Source of the DNA: DATJHM01 sp035493895
Lineage (GTDB): Bacteria > Chloroflexota > Ktedonobacteria > Ktedonobacterales > Ktedonobacteraceae
Assembly (NCBI GenBank): GCA_035493895.1
Contig: DATJHM010000160.1
Coordinates: 1 to 64,000 of the forward strand
Direction: 5' to 3'
DNA: 64,000 nucleotides
The notes under the pieces are model-generated. The model was not told where the DNA came from, ran no database searches, and worked only from the letters and a program-made list of their open reading frames with translations. The translations under genes and the position numbers were made by a program. Positions 42,776 to 51,658 of this stretch are shown here, piece after piece (the first letter of the stretch is position 1; each line of letters starts with the position of its first letter).

Positions 42776-43960
42776 GTGAAAAAGGTATCTGTTTTTCTGG
42801 GCCTTACCATACTCATCTTACTGGCAAGCATAGCAACCAGGCGCACAGTACTTTATGCAGCTCCGGTTCAACGTACATCTGTACAAGAGGACGTATGCGC
42901 AAAAGTGCCAAGAGGATATGCGCGTTGCCTGGCAGTGCTGGTACGGAGCCAGCAGCAATTACACCCACTGAATGGACACATTGTGCCAGCAGGATATGGG
43001 CCAGCAGAACTGCAAAATGCCTACAAGTTGCCCTCAGCAACAGCGGGAGTGGGGCAGACCATAGCCATAGTTGATGCCTACGATAACCCTGTTGCAGAGA
43101 GTGATCTGGCGGTGTATCGAGCACAATATCATCTGCCTCCCTGTACCACTGCGAATGGTTGTTTCAAGAAAGTTGATCAAAACGGAGGGAATAGTTATCC
43201 GATAACGGATACAGCGTGGCCAATGGAGATTGCGCTGGACCTGGATATAGCCAGCGCAATCTGTCCCAACTGTCACCTGCTGCTGGTAGAGGCGAACAGT
43301 GCTTCTTTTGCCAACCTGGGGCACGCAGTCGAGACGGCAGTACGGCTGAAGGCCACCGTGATCAGCAACAGCTATGGAGGCTACGAGAACTGGGCTGATG
43401 CGATACTCTATGCCCATTACTACAGTCATCCAGGCATCGCAATTACCGCCAGCGCGGGAGATAATGGCTATGGAGTCGAGTTGCCCGCCGCATATAATAC
43501 GGTGACCGCCGTTGGTGGGACCGCGCTCACGCCAGCAAGCAATGCTCGCGGCTGGAGTGAGACGGTCTGGAACGGCACAGGCAGCGGATGTAGCACGTAT
43601 ATCAATAAGCCGAGCTGGCAAATAGATACGGGCTGCAAAAAACGGACCGTCGCGGATGTAGCAGCGGTGGCCGATACCAATACGGCGGTAGCAGCCTACT
43701 ATAGCTATAACAATGCTGGAGGCTGGATAAAACTGGGAGGAACCAGCGTCTCCGCGCCAATTATTGCTGGCGTGTATGCGCTGGCAGGCAATAGCGCCAG
43801 GATCAATGCAGCGGCCTATCCCTATGCTCATAGCTACGCCCTGAATGTCGTGACCAGCGGCAGTAATGGTGCGTGCGCGGTCCCCTACCTCTGCTCAGGG
43901 GTCAACGGATACAACGGTCCAACGGGTCTGGGCACACCAAATGGAGTTGACGCATTCTGA
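42776..43960 (+). CDS. Secreted S53 (sedolisin-type) peptidase without propeptide
   Basis: The 394-residue protein has a signal peptide (residues 1-29) and a sedolisin catalytic domain. Catalytic residues are visible: Glu151 and Asp155 in PMEIALDLD, the oxyanion Asp229 in SAGDNGYG and the nucleophile Ser324 in GGTSVSAP. The C-terminal GPTGLGTPNG is the calcium-site region. Only about 50 residues separate the signal from the catalytic start (YGPAELQNAYKLP), so the usual pro-kumamolisin domain is absent. Start is GTG with AGGAAGGGAG nine bases upstream. Such enzymes digest proteins outside the cell, usually at acid pH. It is divergent from the GH25-like gene. Confidence 0.88.
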   Translation: MKKVSVFLGLTILILLASIATRRTVLYAAPVQRTSVQEDVCAKVPRGYARCLAVLVRSQQQLHPLNGHIVPAGYGPAELQNAYKLPSATAGVGQTIAIVDAYDNPVAESDLAVYRAQYHLPPCTTANGCFKKVDQNGGNSYPITDTAWPMEIALDLDIASAICPNCHLLLVEANSASFANLGHAVETAVRLKATVISNSYGGYENWADAILYAHYYSHPGIAITASAGDNGYGVELPAAYNTVTAVGGTALTPASNARGWSETVWNGTGSGCSTYINKPSWQIDTGCKKRTVADVAAVADTNTAVAAYYSYNNAGGWIKLGGTSVSAPIIAGVYALAGNSARINAAAYPYAHSYALNVVTSGSNGACAVPYLCSGVNGYNGPTGLGTPNGVDAF

Positions 43961-43973
43961 ACGTCAGTGTTTT

Positions 43974-44005
43974 TCGTTGCGAGGAGCTATACCGCCTCGC
44001 AACGA
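43974..44005. terminator. Bidirectional terminator
   Basis: TCGTTGCGAGG at 43974-43984 pairs perfectly with CCTCGCAACGA at 43995-44005, with TTTT directly before it on the minus-strand exit side. It lies between the convergent sedolisin and SPFH genes. Confidence 0.8.
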
Positions 44006-44039
44006 TGACCGGGAACACAAACGCATAAAAATGGAGAGC

Positions 44040-45296
44040 TTATAACTCATGCAAGCGCTTTTGCAGGCGTGCATACATTTCGGAATGCTTTTGCTCGGAA
44101 ATCTCACCCGCAAGCAGGCGTTCGTCAAGTTTATCGATCATCTCCTGAACTTTCTCGCGCGTCATCGGACCTGTCCCCTGAGTTCCGCCAGGATTCGCAC
44201 TTGCAGAGTTGAGCGGACCACTATTGTAATGGCCTGCGGGAAGAGAGGGTAGCGTGGGATTGTTGGGCACAAAAGAGCCGTTGATAATCGGTCCGGACAG
44301 CGGCGGAGGAAGCGTCGGCTGATTCAGAAGCTGGCCGATAAGCTGGGCACGGTCATCCAGTAGCGTTCCCTGGTTCGGATTGGCGGCGGCAACCTCGGCG
44401 ACCTCGATGCGCTTCAGATCAAGAGGGTTCAGACCGAGCGCCTGTTGTTGCTGCATCAGTTCGATCTGAGTTCGCCCCTGTTTCAGAGAAGCCTGGGCCT
44501 GATAGTCGGCGATTAACGCATCAAGTTGCGCCCCTGCAAGCTCGCCCTCTTTTTCCAGCGTGATACGCGTACGAGCTTCGGCAGCGGCCAGAAACTGCGC
44601 AGGAATATGCTGATTGAGAATAGTCACTCCATGAAACTCCAGGCCCCAGCGCTCAAAGGTCGGTCTGAGCTTCTCGCGGCAGGCTTCGTTAAATTCGGCG
44701 TGCGCTTGCTGAAACTCGAGCACCGTCGTGCGCGCAAGCAGATCGCGTAGTACCGTGCTGACCTCAGATTTGACATAGACATTCAGTTGCTCCTCGCGAT
44801 AGACCTGCTCATGACCGGCCACATTGAGCAGAAACGCCTCGGGATCGCTGATCGTCAGCGTATAATAGCCGCTGGCCCCGATGTTGACGCGATCGCGCGT
44901 AAGCACATCCGAGATGCCCCAGTTCAGGCGCAGCTCACGCGTCGTAACCCAGATCACCTCAATCTGCTCGCGCATCTGCAAACGACGCAGATCGTACAGA
45001 CCCGGAGAGAGCAGCACGCCTCGCTCCATGCTCCCCTGCAAAACGCCGTTGCGGATCAGCATCACCTGCTCATTGCGCGAGACCAGCAAGGCCTGAGTAT
45101 GGCGAAAAGAACTGGCCATCGGAACCTCTGGATCGGGGAGACGCCAGAGAATACCGTTTTTCGTGGGATACATCTGGATCGTTTGTTGCCAGGAGAGAGG
45201 CATATAGCCCAGGCGCTGACCAATACGCCGTACATCACTCTCAGTATTATCGACAAGGCGAATGCCCCAGTTCACAAAAGCATGCAAAAGTCCCAT
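44040..45296 (-). CDS. SPFH/band-7 domain protein
   Basis: The 418-residue protein has an SPFH domain at about residues 60-260 (VMLIRNGVLQGSMERGVLLSP, YTLTISDPEAFLLNVAG, HIPAQFLAAAEARTRI), then a coiled-coil region rich in Gln, a Pro/Asn/Ser-rich linker with LPPPLSGPIING, and a C-terminal helical hairpin of about 45 residues (REKVQEMIDKLDERLLAGEI). No obvious membrane helix is present. It resembles the YdjI/virion-core-like SPFH proteins, which often pair with zinc-ribbon partners. It is the last gene of a three-gene operon, 35 bases after the zinc-ribbon gene. SPFH proteins scaffold membrane microdomains or stress responses; the role here is inferred. Confidence 0.85.
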   Translation of the reverse strand: MGLLHAFVNWGIRLVDNTESDVRRIGQRLGYMPLSWQQTIQMYPTKNGILWRLPDPEVPMASSFRHTQALLVSRNEQVMLIRNGVLQGSMERGVLLSPGLYDLRRLQMREQIEVIWVTTRELRLNWGISDVLTRDRVNIGASGYYTLTISDPEAFLLNVAGHEQVYREEQLNVYVKSEVSTVLRDLLARTTVLEFQQAHAEFNEACREKLRPTFERWGLEFHGVTILNQHIPAQFLAAAEARTRITLEKEGELAGAQLDALIADYQAQASLKQGRTQIELMQQQQALGLNPLDLKRIEVAEVAAANPNQGTLLDDRAQLIGQLLNQPTLPPPLSGPIINGSFVPNNPTLPSLPAGHYNSGPLNSASANPGGTQGTGPMTREKVQEMIDKLDERLLAGEISEQKHSEMYARLQKRLHEL

Positions 45297-45331
45297 AATG
45301 CGCTCTTCACTTTCTGCACAAAGCCTTGCGG

Positions 45332-47152
45332 CTACACCCTATACGTGCGCAAAAAATCGGTTGTCCCGGTAAGATACGTTTGTAGTGCCTGATTGATAAC
45401 AGGTACCGGGCACAACACTTGCTCGCGTTGCTTCTGCTTGCCGCGGTACTGCACGACAGCGGCAGGTAGATAGACAACGCCGATCATTTTCGTGGAAAGA
45501 ACTTTGAGCCTGGCGGCCTGCTGTCCGGCATAGACCTTCATAGCCCGTTCAGCCATAGCATGCGTCACGAGGGCCGGGAGCGAGGCAAGCGGCTTATCAA
45601 AAAGCGCAAATTGTTGCGCCCCCGCCTGCACCACCTGCAACTGGGGGTCCTCGCTCGTAAGCGCGACCACCTGCGGCACATCGACGCTTGTCGCATCCAC
45701 AAGCAAGAGACCTTCCCGTACATTCGTTTTCCTGACGAGCCTGCCATCTACCGCCGTATAGTTCAGACGCGCCACCCAGTAGGGATGAAAGAAACGCGCT
45801 TTGACCTCACCTTTTTCGCCGCCAAATCCCAACGTCCCCGCGCGCCGATGCTGCACCACCGCACGCTCTAACCACTGCCAGTTCTTGACAATAGGAAGAG
45901 GAGCTTCGCCCGCACGTGCTCCTAAGACGCGACTGATAGAAGTCAGCAGCCAGAGGAGATGCTCAGCATCCTGTAGCCGCGCCAGATGCTGCACATAGGA
46001 TAGCAAGCGACGATGGAATGCAGGAAATTCGCACGGCTGCGTGCGCGTGACCAGCTCATACGCAGTCACCACCGCCTGAAAGATGCGTGCGCCCGTGATA
46101 TCTTTTTTGATGCCATGCTGTAAGAAGACAGTATACAACGGATTATATGCGCAGGTATCTGCCTGATGTAGAGCCGCCTCCATCTGTGCCAGCGCACGCG
46201 ATACCTGCGACACCAGGCGCTCAGGCACAATACCATGTTGCTCATCGAAGGCGCTGATCATTGCCTCGACCAGGAGCAATGCGCCCTGAGCGCGCTCATT
46301 TTGCGCGGCAATAAACGCTCGATAGCGTTGTTCCGCGTCATTTTCCTGGAGAAGCGGCTGATAGCTTTCCTGTAGCGCAAGAATATTCTGCCGGATGACC
46401 TGATAGGCGCTCACCTGCGCTGAAGCGAACTGCTGCGAAATATTTGCGTGATAGATCAGACTTTGTAGACGCAGCTGCAATTGTTGCAACTTGTACTGAT
46501 CATCGGGAACCACCGCAAAATTTTGCAATTGTTCAGCTGTGACGCGGCTGACGAGCGTTTTCAGCCACTGGTTATCGCCCTGCGCAATTGCCAGAAGCGA
46601 TGAGGCAGGCTGATACTCACGGAAACCGGCCGTCTCCTTCACCTGGATGAGGGGAGCCTCCAGAACCGTATCGAAAGCTTCCATGCGCCGCTCAACCTCT
46701 TTTTTCAGAATCGGATAGAGCGAATCGCTGAAAATATAGCGGCGAGCGTTAATATCCACAGAACTGCTCGCACGCCCACTACCGACAACCACGCGATCGA
46801 ACCAGGCAATCAGCTCTTTCTTGAGTTGCTGAGCATTATCCTGTCCCTGACGTAGCGTATAGACCGTGTCGCAGAAAGGGCAACGGAGCGGTCGACTCAG
46901 ATCTTGCGTCGTATCCAGCTGGGCAGGCGCGGCACATTTCGGACAGGCCAGGACCTCGGTCGCAGCGGCGTGGTAGCCGGTTTCATGAGATGACATAGCA
47001 GGAGGTGTCACAGGGACAGGCGGATCTGGCTCAGCCGTCAGGAGCTGCGTCCATTTCTGCTTGAGAGAATCATAGGTTGGCTGATCGATGCGTCCCATCG
47101 AAACCTGCACGTCCAGAGAATTGAGCATAGTGAGAATCTCTTGCTTATCCAT
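45332..47152 (-). CDS. Large zinc-ribbon protein of SPFH operon
   Basis: The 606-residue protein starts with a helical hairpin (EILTMLNSLDVQVSMGRIDQ), similar in style to the C-terminal hairpin of the SPFH protein. A zinc ribbon follows at about residues 67-97 (CPKCAAPAQLD and CPFCDTVYTL). The remaining 500 residues are mixed helical, with no membrane helix; the segment AQGDNQWLKTLVSR and a beta-rich end around MIGVVYLPAAVVQYRG are visible. I recognise no enzyme motif. The ATG follows AGGGAG at very short spacing. The gap to the upstream gene is 6 bases, so translation is probably coupled. It is likely a scaffold or sensor that works with the SPFH protein. Confidence 0.72.
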   Translation of the reverse strand: MDKQEILTMLNSLDVQVSMGRIDQPTYDSLKQKWTQLLTAEPDPPVPVTPPAMSSHETGYHAAATEVLACPKCAAPAQLDTTQDLSRPLRCPFCDTVYTLRQGQDNAQQLKKELIAWFDRVVVGSGRASSSVDINARRYIFSDSLYPILKKEVERRMEAFDTVLEAPLIQVKETAGFREYQPASSLLAIAQGDNQWLKTLVSRVTAEQLQNFAVVPDDQYKLQQLQLRLQSLIYHANISQQFASAQVSAYQVIRQNILALQESYQPLLQENDAEQRYRAFIAAQNERAQGALLLVEAMISAFDEQHGIVPERLVSQVSRALAQMEAALHQADTCAYNPLYTVFLQHGIKKDITGARIFQAVVTAYELVTRTQPCEFPAFHRRLLSYVQHLARLQDAEHLLWLLTSISRVLGARAGEAPLPIVKNWQWLERAVVQHRRAGTLGFGGEKGEVKARFFHPYWVARLNYTAVDGRLVRKTNVREGLLLVDATSVDVPQVVALTSEDPQLQVVQAGAQQFALFDKPLASLPALVTHAMAERAMKVYAGQQAARLKVLSTKMIGVVYLPAAVVQYRGKQKQREQVLCPVPVINQALQTYLTGTTDFLRTYRV

Positions 47153-47158
47153 AGCTCC

Positions 47159-48130
47159 CTAACCCTTGTTGCGTGCAACAACGACACTCTGCTCAAGACG
47201 ATGCAGGCGTTCATCCAGTCCATCGATGCGCATATATGCCTGAGCCAGCTCCAGCAGCAGATCGCGGCGTACCCGCTCCGCCTCTTCGGCCGCGCGGAAC
47301 GTGATCATCGAGCCACAGGGACTGCATACCACCACCTTCATTTCCTGAAGATTGATCGTAAAGGGGTCCTGATTCAGCTTCTCCAGTAGCTCCTTTGTGT
47401 AGGGCGTGAGCGTAGCACGACACAGCGAGAAATGCAGATCTGCGCCCTGAACTTCGCGATGACAGATCCAGCACGTACGCACCACACGCCAGTTATTCAG
47501 CAGCGTCTCCATACGTTCAATACGGCTGGTATCGTTGCAGCGTCGAAAGGCCTGGAGAGCCAGCGCCAGATCATCGGCGGCGGCACCGGGATAGCGATCC
47601 TTTTTCAGCATCGCCTCGTAGAACTGATACATCCCCTCATGGAAGAAATAGCGCTCATCGGTGCGCTCATCATGGCCGTTGCCGGACCTGACATATTCAT
47701 ACGTCAACAAAGGATTGCAAATAATCGCGAGGAATCTGGTGCTGGCCGCTTTATGCAGATCGCGCAGGCGCATCACATCGTCCATCGCCTGAGTAATCGC
47801 AGCCTCAACCAATCGACAATCGAGTTCGGCGCATAGAGGTTCGGTCGGCATCATTTCATGACGTTGGCCACCAATACGCTCGATTTGCGTCATAGTGCGT
47901 AAGAGATGGAGCAGATTTTGCAAAGAGGCCGGATTCTGCGTTGCCAGGTAGCGATATAGCAAAGCATTCGCGGCTGCTTGTGTAGTAAGAGCTTGATTGC
48001 CATGCCTGCTGGCCTTTTTAGAGGCTTCATCAAAGAGATCTGCCGCCTTATGGAAATTCTTTAACAATACACCTTTTTCAAATGCGCGCTCGTACAGCTC
48101 TTGCTCATCCCGTCCAAAGAGCGAACTCAT
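47159..48130 (-). CDS. Cys-containing helical protein, first gene of SPFH operon
   Basis: The 323-residue protein is helical with TPR-like stretches (AFEKGVLLKNFHKAADLFDEA, TQAAANALLYRYLATQ). Near residues 225-290 it has CWICHREVQG, a lone Cys in FSLCRATL and CSPCGSM, which together can bind zinc. A coiled-coil tail (LDERLHRLEQSV) ends it. The ATG at 48130 follows AAGGAG; the frame extends 31 codons upstream without support. It opens the operon with the large zinc-ribbon and SPFH genes. I recognise no family. Zinc binding and complex formation with its neighbours are inferred. Confidence 0.75.
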   Translation of the reverse strand: MSSLFGRDEQELYERAFEKGVLLKNFHKAADLFDEASKKASRHGNQALTTQAAANALLYRYLATQNPASLQNLLHLLRTMTQIERIGGQRHEMMPTEPLCAELDCRLVEAAITQAMDDVMRLRDLHKAASTRFLAIICNPLLTYEYVRSGNGHDERTDERYFFHEGMYQFYEAMLKKDRYPGAAADDLALALQAFRRCNDTSRIERMETLLNNWRVVRTCWICHREVQGADLHFSLCRATLTPYTKELLEKLNQDPFTINLQEMKVVVCSPCGSMITFRAAEEAERVRRDLLLELAQAYMRIDGLDERLHRLEQSVVVARNKG

Positions 48131-48367
48131 CTCTAGATCTCCTTCCAGAAGCGATGCATCCTTTTCTTCTCTGTATTGGCAATGCCTGGCATACGTCTCT
48201 CTATCATTTTTTGTTGCGAACAAGAGCTAATCCAGTTCATTATAAGAGGCGAGACCAAACAGGTATATCCGACATGAAACGGGTTTATACAGGTATAGAC
48301 GTGGAAAACCACCATGTATCATAATAGCTGCTTCACCCCAAAAATGGAAGGGGGATTTTCCGGCTCT

Positions 48368-48401
48368 CCCGATTGTGATCTTGCGTTCGAGCACAATCGG
48401 G
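48368..48401 (-). terminator. Terminator of the lytic transglycosylase gene
   Basis: CCCGATTGTG at 48368-48377 pairs perfectly with CACAATCGGG at 48392-48401. On the minus strand it begins about 30 bases after the transglycosylase stop codon and insulates the SPFH operon. Confidence 0.75.
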
Positions 48402-48431
48402 AAATATCGTCCCGGGTAGGGAAGAGGTTAG

Positions 48432-49169
48432 CTAGTAGAGAATGACGTTGAGGTAACTCTGCGTTTCAGCAGGGAGATAGGCAAACCAGTTACTGCCACC
48501 CATAGAGATGGCATAATCCACATTGCCAGGGCCAGCATTATAGGCAGCCAGGGCCTTCGCATAATCGCCACCATACCTCGAGGAGAGGTTGGCCATAAAA
48601 GATGCGGCCGCATTCAATGACTGGACAGGATCGTAGGGATTGATGCCCTCCTCGGCAGCAGTACCGGGCATGAACTGGGCAATACCAATAGCGCCAGCCG
48701 GGGAAACGACATCTGGATTAAAACCGCTCTCTTCTTCGATCTGACGTTCAAACAGATCGGGATTAATGCCAGCAGCCACAGCATCCTGACGTGCAAGCGC
48801 GACGTAGGACAGAGGAACCACCGGTGCGGGTGCTGGTGGTGCTGGAACCGGTGCAGGTGGTGCTGGAACCGGTGCGGGGGCCGCATGCGGTGGGGAGGCT
48901 GGCTGTGAGTGTTTGGGAGCTGTATGCGGAGGCGCTACCGGGTGCGAGTGTTTGGGGACACTGTGCGGGGGGGCTACCGGGTGCGTTGCGGCCCCATGCC
49001 GGTGTTGCGCATTCCCTACCTGATGTGGTATTTCGGCAGGTATTGACGATGTATGCTTGTTCTGACCGGCTAACATTATGATCATTACGGATAATAAGAG
49101 CACAGAGATGATAACCCCATATTCAAACGTGAAGGGGGGGAGATCAGGACTTTTTTTGATTCTTTGCAT
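48432..49169 (-). CDS. Membrane-anchored lytic transglycosylase (SLT domain)
   Basis: The 245-residue protein has an N-terminal membrane helix (residues about 17-36), a His/Pro/Ala-rich linker with repeats of the PPH and APVPAPP type, and a C-terminal SLT domain of about 120 residues. The catalytic Glu is in IEEESGFNPDVVSPAGAIG, followed by IAQFMPGTAAEEGINP and LAAYNAGPGNV. It cleaves peptidoglycan glycan strands outside the membrane; the linker may span the wall. AGAAGGAG lies 13 bases before the ATG, somewhat far. It is a single gene with a terminator. Confidence 0.92.
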   Translation of the reverse strand: MQRIKKSPDLPPFTFEYGVIISVLLLSVMIIMLAGQNKHTSSIPAEIPHQVGNAQHRHGAATHPVAPPHSVPKHSHPVAPPHTAPKHSQPASPPHAAPAPVPAPPAPVPAPPAPAPVVPLSYVALARQDAVAAGINPDLFERQIEEESGFNPDVVSPAGAIGIAQFMPGTAAEEGINPYDPVQSLNAAASFMANLSSRYGGDYAKALAAYNAGPGNVDYAISMGGSNWFAYLPAETQSYLNVILY

Positions 49170-49596
49170 GCTTGAGAAAAAGCTCCTTCTAAATCCTTCT
49201 CATTCTTTTATTCCAGTTAAGAACCAGAAGGATCTATGGTACGACAACTTCATCCTCTGACCGCAAGCAATACATTCCGACTTGAGACGCTTCTAGGATT
49301 GCGGTCATTTTTCAATAGAGGTTATGTAGACAAATAGCGATTGCGTGTCGCTCTACTATATACATGTGTATGAAAGATAACGTACAGTTTTTAAATGGTC
49401 AAATCATCATCCTGTGATTCATGTTTTATGCAAAGATAGCCGCGGCAATTAGCCAAAAAGTACTATTTATCTTTGAAGATCCCCTATGTGCTCGGTAGTT
49501 TGGCTGTCTTTGTACGATGGTAATAGAGCCTGTGCACCACGTATCTTTATCAATACACTTTGTTTGCGATATATGAAACGATAGTCAGGAAAAACT
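49170..49596. other. Divergent intergenic region with a distant dyad
   Basis: No gene is supported. GACCGCAA at 49259-49266 and TTGCGGTC at 49299-49306 are perfect inverted repeats separated by 32 bases, which could be two operator half sites or a hairpin in the leader of the metallophosphoesterase gene. AT-rich stretches at 49335-49450 probably hold promoters. Confidence 0.4.
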
Positions 49597-50505
49597 ATGC
49601 AACGTCGAAGCTTTCTTAAACTTGTAGGAACAACAGCCACCGGGGCTCTGCTAGCAGGGGGAAGCGCCATAGCATATGCGAATTATATTGAGCCCGGCTG
49701 GATTGAGATAGTGCAGCAATCATTGCATCTGCCACGGCTGGATGCAGCATTTGGAGGATATCGCCTCATTCAAATCAGCGATCTGCACGCCGATGATACC
49801 TGGCATGGCTCCGTCTGGATCGATCGAACCCGTGTAGCGGAATTAGTACAATTAATCAATGAGCAAAATGCGGATGCAGTTGTAATCACAGGCGACTTTG
49901 TGACCCGCATAAAAAAGCGAACCCCCGATACACTCTCACCGTTGCGTGAGTTAAGGACTCGGGACGGAGTCTACGCGATTCTGGGAAATCATGATCATTG
50001 GAGCGGCCCTCAGGCAGTGCGCAAGCTCATTTCCCAGTATGGTATTCATGATTTGAGTGATACCAGCCATACCTTACGCCGGGGCACAGCCCAATTCCAT
50101 CTTGTAGGCATGGACGATCTCTGGCCCGAGTATGGACCAGTGGCCCCCGTCTGGTCGCATCAAGCGCGTTTGCGCCGCATTTTACGCAATGTGCCTACAG
50201 AGGGAGCCGCCATTCTTCTGGTTCATGAGCCCGATTTTGCCGAAGTTGCCGCAGCTACCGGGCGCTTTGACTTGCAACTCTCAGGCCACACGCATGGAGG
50301 ACAGGTGCAACTTCCCTTCTATGGAGTATTGAGAGTACCACCGCTAGGAGAGCGCTATCCGGCGGGTCTTTACCACGTACGATCCATGCACCATTACACG
50401 AACCGTGGCATAGGTATGGTAGAGCCGCATGTGCGCTTCGATTGTCGGCCTGAAATTACTGTATTCAACTTTTTGTCCCACTCTCAGGCTCCTCAAGCAG
50501 GGTAA
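49597..50505 (+). CDS. Exported calcineurin-like metallophosphoesterase
   Basis: The 302-residue protein begins with a twin-arginine signal (RRSFLKLVGTTATGALLAGG). The metallophosphoesterase motifs are complete: ISDLHADD, ITGDFV, GNHDHW, the His in LLVHEPDF and GHTHGGQ. It belongs to the YkuE-like group of dinuclear-metal phosphoesterases, acting on phospholipid or nucleotide-type substrates at the membrane surface. AGGAAAAAC precedes the ATG. It is convergent with the response-regulator gene, sharing an overlapping hairpin. The exact substrate is unknown. Confidence 0.92.
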   Translation: MQRRSFLKLVGTTATGALLAGGSAIAYANYIEPGWIEIVQQSLHLPRLDAAFGGYRLIQISDLHADDTWHGSVWIDRTRVAELVQLINEQNADAVVITGDFVTRIKKRTPDTLSPLRELRTRDGVYAILGNHDHWSGPQAVRKLISQYGIHDLSDTSHTLRRGTAQFHLVGMDDLWPEYGPVAPVWSHQARLRRILRNVPTEGAAILLVHEPDFAEVAAATGRFDLQLSGHTHGGQVQLPFYGVLRVPPLGERYPAGLYHVRSMHHYTNRGIGMVEPHVRFDCRPEITVFNFLSHSQAPQAG

Positions 50506-50509
50506 ACCA

Positions 50510-50541
50510 CGATGTCTCAAAGCAATTGCATTCAGACATCG
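50510..50541. terminator. Hairpin overlapping a stop codon
   Basis: CGATGTCT at 50510-50517 pairs perfectly with AGACATCG at 50534-50541. The right arm overlaps the stop codon of the response-regulator gene. It probably terminates the metallophosphoesterase transcript. Confidence 0.6.
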
Positions 50542-51257
50542 CCGAGAAACAGCATCGCATCGACTTTCTGGCCCGCAGGAGTATAGAGTTGGATGAGACG
50601 CTGTTCTATCAATAAGCGCAACGCTCCTCGCATCTGCTCTAATGATAGATGCGTGAGCAGGCAGAGGCGTTCGATATTGCTATGTCCATCGATCATATTG
50701 TAGACACGCCGCACCAGACGATCCGCATTCAACGTCGAATAGGAATGACTGGCCCGTGACGCATCCTTTTCTTGCACGCGCAAAGGGATCAAAGATTGTA
50801 AAAGATGATCCGTAGATGCACGATCAACCGAGATGGGTTGCACGGGTGATGGTTTGGACGGGAAAGGCGTTTCCGGACGACTCTGGCCCATAAGCAGCTC
50901 CTGCACGGCAGTGCGGAGAGCATCCTGACTAAACGGTTTAGAAAGATAACGACTGGCCCCCTGACGAAGAGCCCACGTAGTATCTATAGAAGTTTTTTTC
51001 GTGCTTACCATAATAATAGGTAACTGTTTAAAAGCAGCATGAGCCCGTAGATAGCGACATATTTCATACCCATTCATCTCGGGCAAAACGACATCCAGAA
51101 TCAAACAATGAGGGCGTTCCACAAGCACCTGACTCAGACCTTCACGTCCATTCATGACGCAATTCACCTGATAACCTGCCTGTTGTAACGCTTGAGACAT
51201 ATAAAGACATTCAGTAGTACTATCATCTATGACTATTATTTTAAACGCATTGGCCAT
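50532..51257 (-). CDS. Response regulator with C-terminal winged-helix-like domain
   Basis: The 241-residue protein has a receiver domain in residues 1-120 (IIVIDDSTTE, phosphoacceptor Asp55 in CLILDVVLPEMNG, LSKPFS). After a Pro/Ser-rich linker, residues about 170-235 form a helical domain (VYNMIDGHSNIERLCLLTHL) that resembles a degenerate winged helix like those seen in PatA/DUF4388 regulators. It is thus an output domain of unclear target. GGAGG lies 13 bases before the ATG, a long spacing. No kinase is adjacent; the orphan kinase at 28240 is one of several candidates. Confidence 0.88.
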   Translation of the reverse strand: MANAFKIIVIDDSTTECLYMSQALQQAGYQVNCVMNGREGLSQVLVERPHCLILDVVLPEMNGYEICRYLRAHAAFKQLPIIMVSTKKTSIDTTWALRQGASRYLSKPFSQDALRTAVQELLMGQSRPETPFPSKPSPVQPISVDRASTDHLLQSLIPLRVQEKDASRASHSYSTLNADRLVRRVYNMIDGHSNIERLCLLTHLSLEQMRGALRLLIEQRLIQLYTPAGQKVDAMLFLGDV

Positions 51258-51658
51258 ACCGAGCGTGTTACCTCCCTGGAGCTATCCATGCCACCGCCCA
51301 CTTGCACAACCGTTCTGGCTAGAGACGAGTATACACTCTCTACTAGCTTGTTGGATATGCTCATCCTAGCATGTAAGCAAGCCTTAACACAAACTTTCCC
51401 CAAAAACTCACCCAAAGGTACCTATCTTTTTTCACCCCTCTCTATTCAGGTAAAAATCGATATAGTACTATACTATAATTTATCACATTATCTTTCGCTT
51501 CAGTACTTTCTGCACGTTCTATTACACTATTTTTGGGCAAGGAGCCGCAAATCAAGGCATATGTTGCAGGATCGCCATGAATGTGATAGGAATGAGAGAG
51601 GAAACACCATTGCTATCCAGCAGAACACAACAACTTTGTCCAGGAGGATCTCTCATCT
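51258..51658. other. Divergent intergenic region, AT-rich
   Basis: A 10-bp palindrome ATAGTACTAT at 51462-51471 is followed by TATAAT at 51474-51479, a possible -10 box for the dehydrogenase gene, without a matching -35 box. No gene or repeat is supported. Confidence 0.4.

Noticed and set aside
43034..43831. Open frame antisense to the sedolisin gene
   Set aside because: The catalytic residues of the peptidase are all on the plus strand, and the antisense product shows no family signature.
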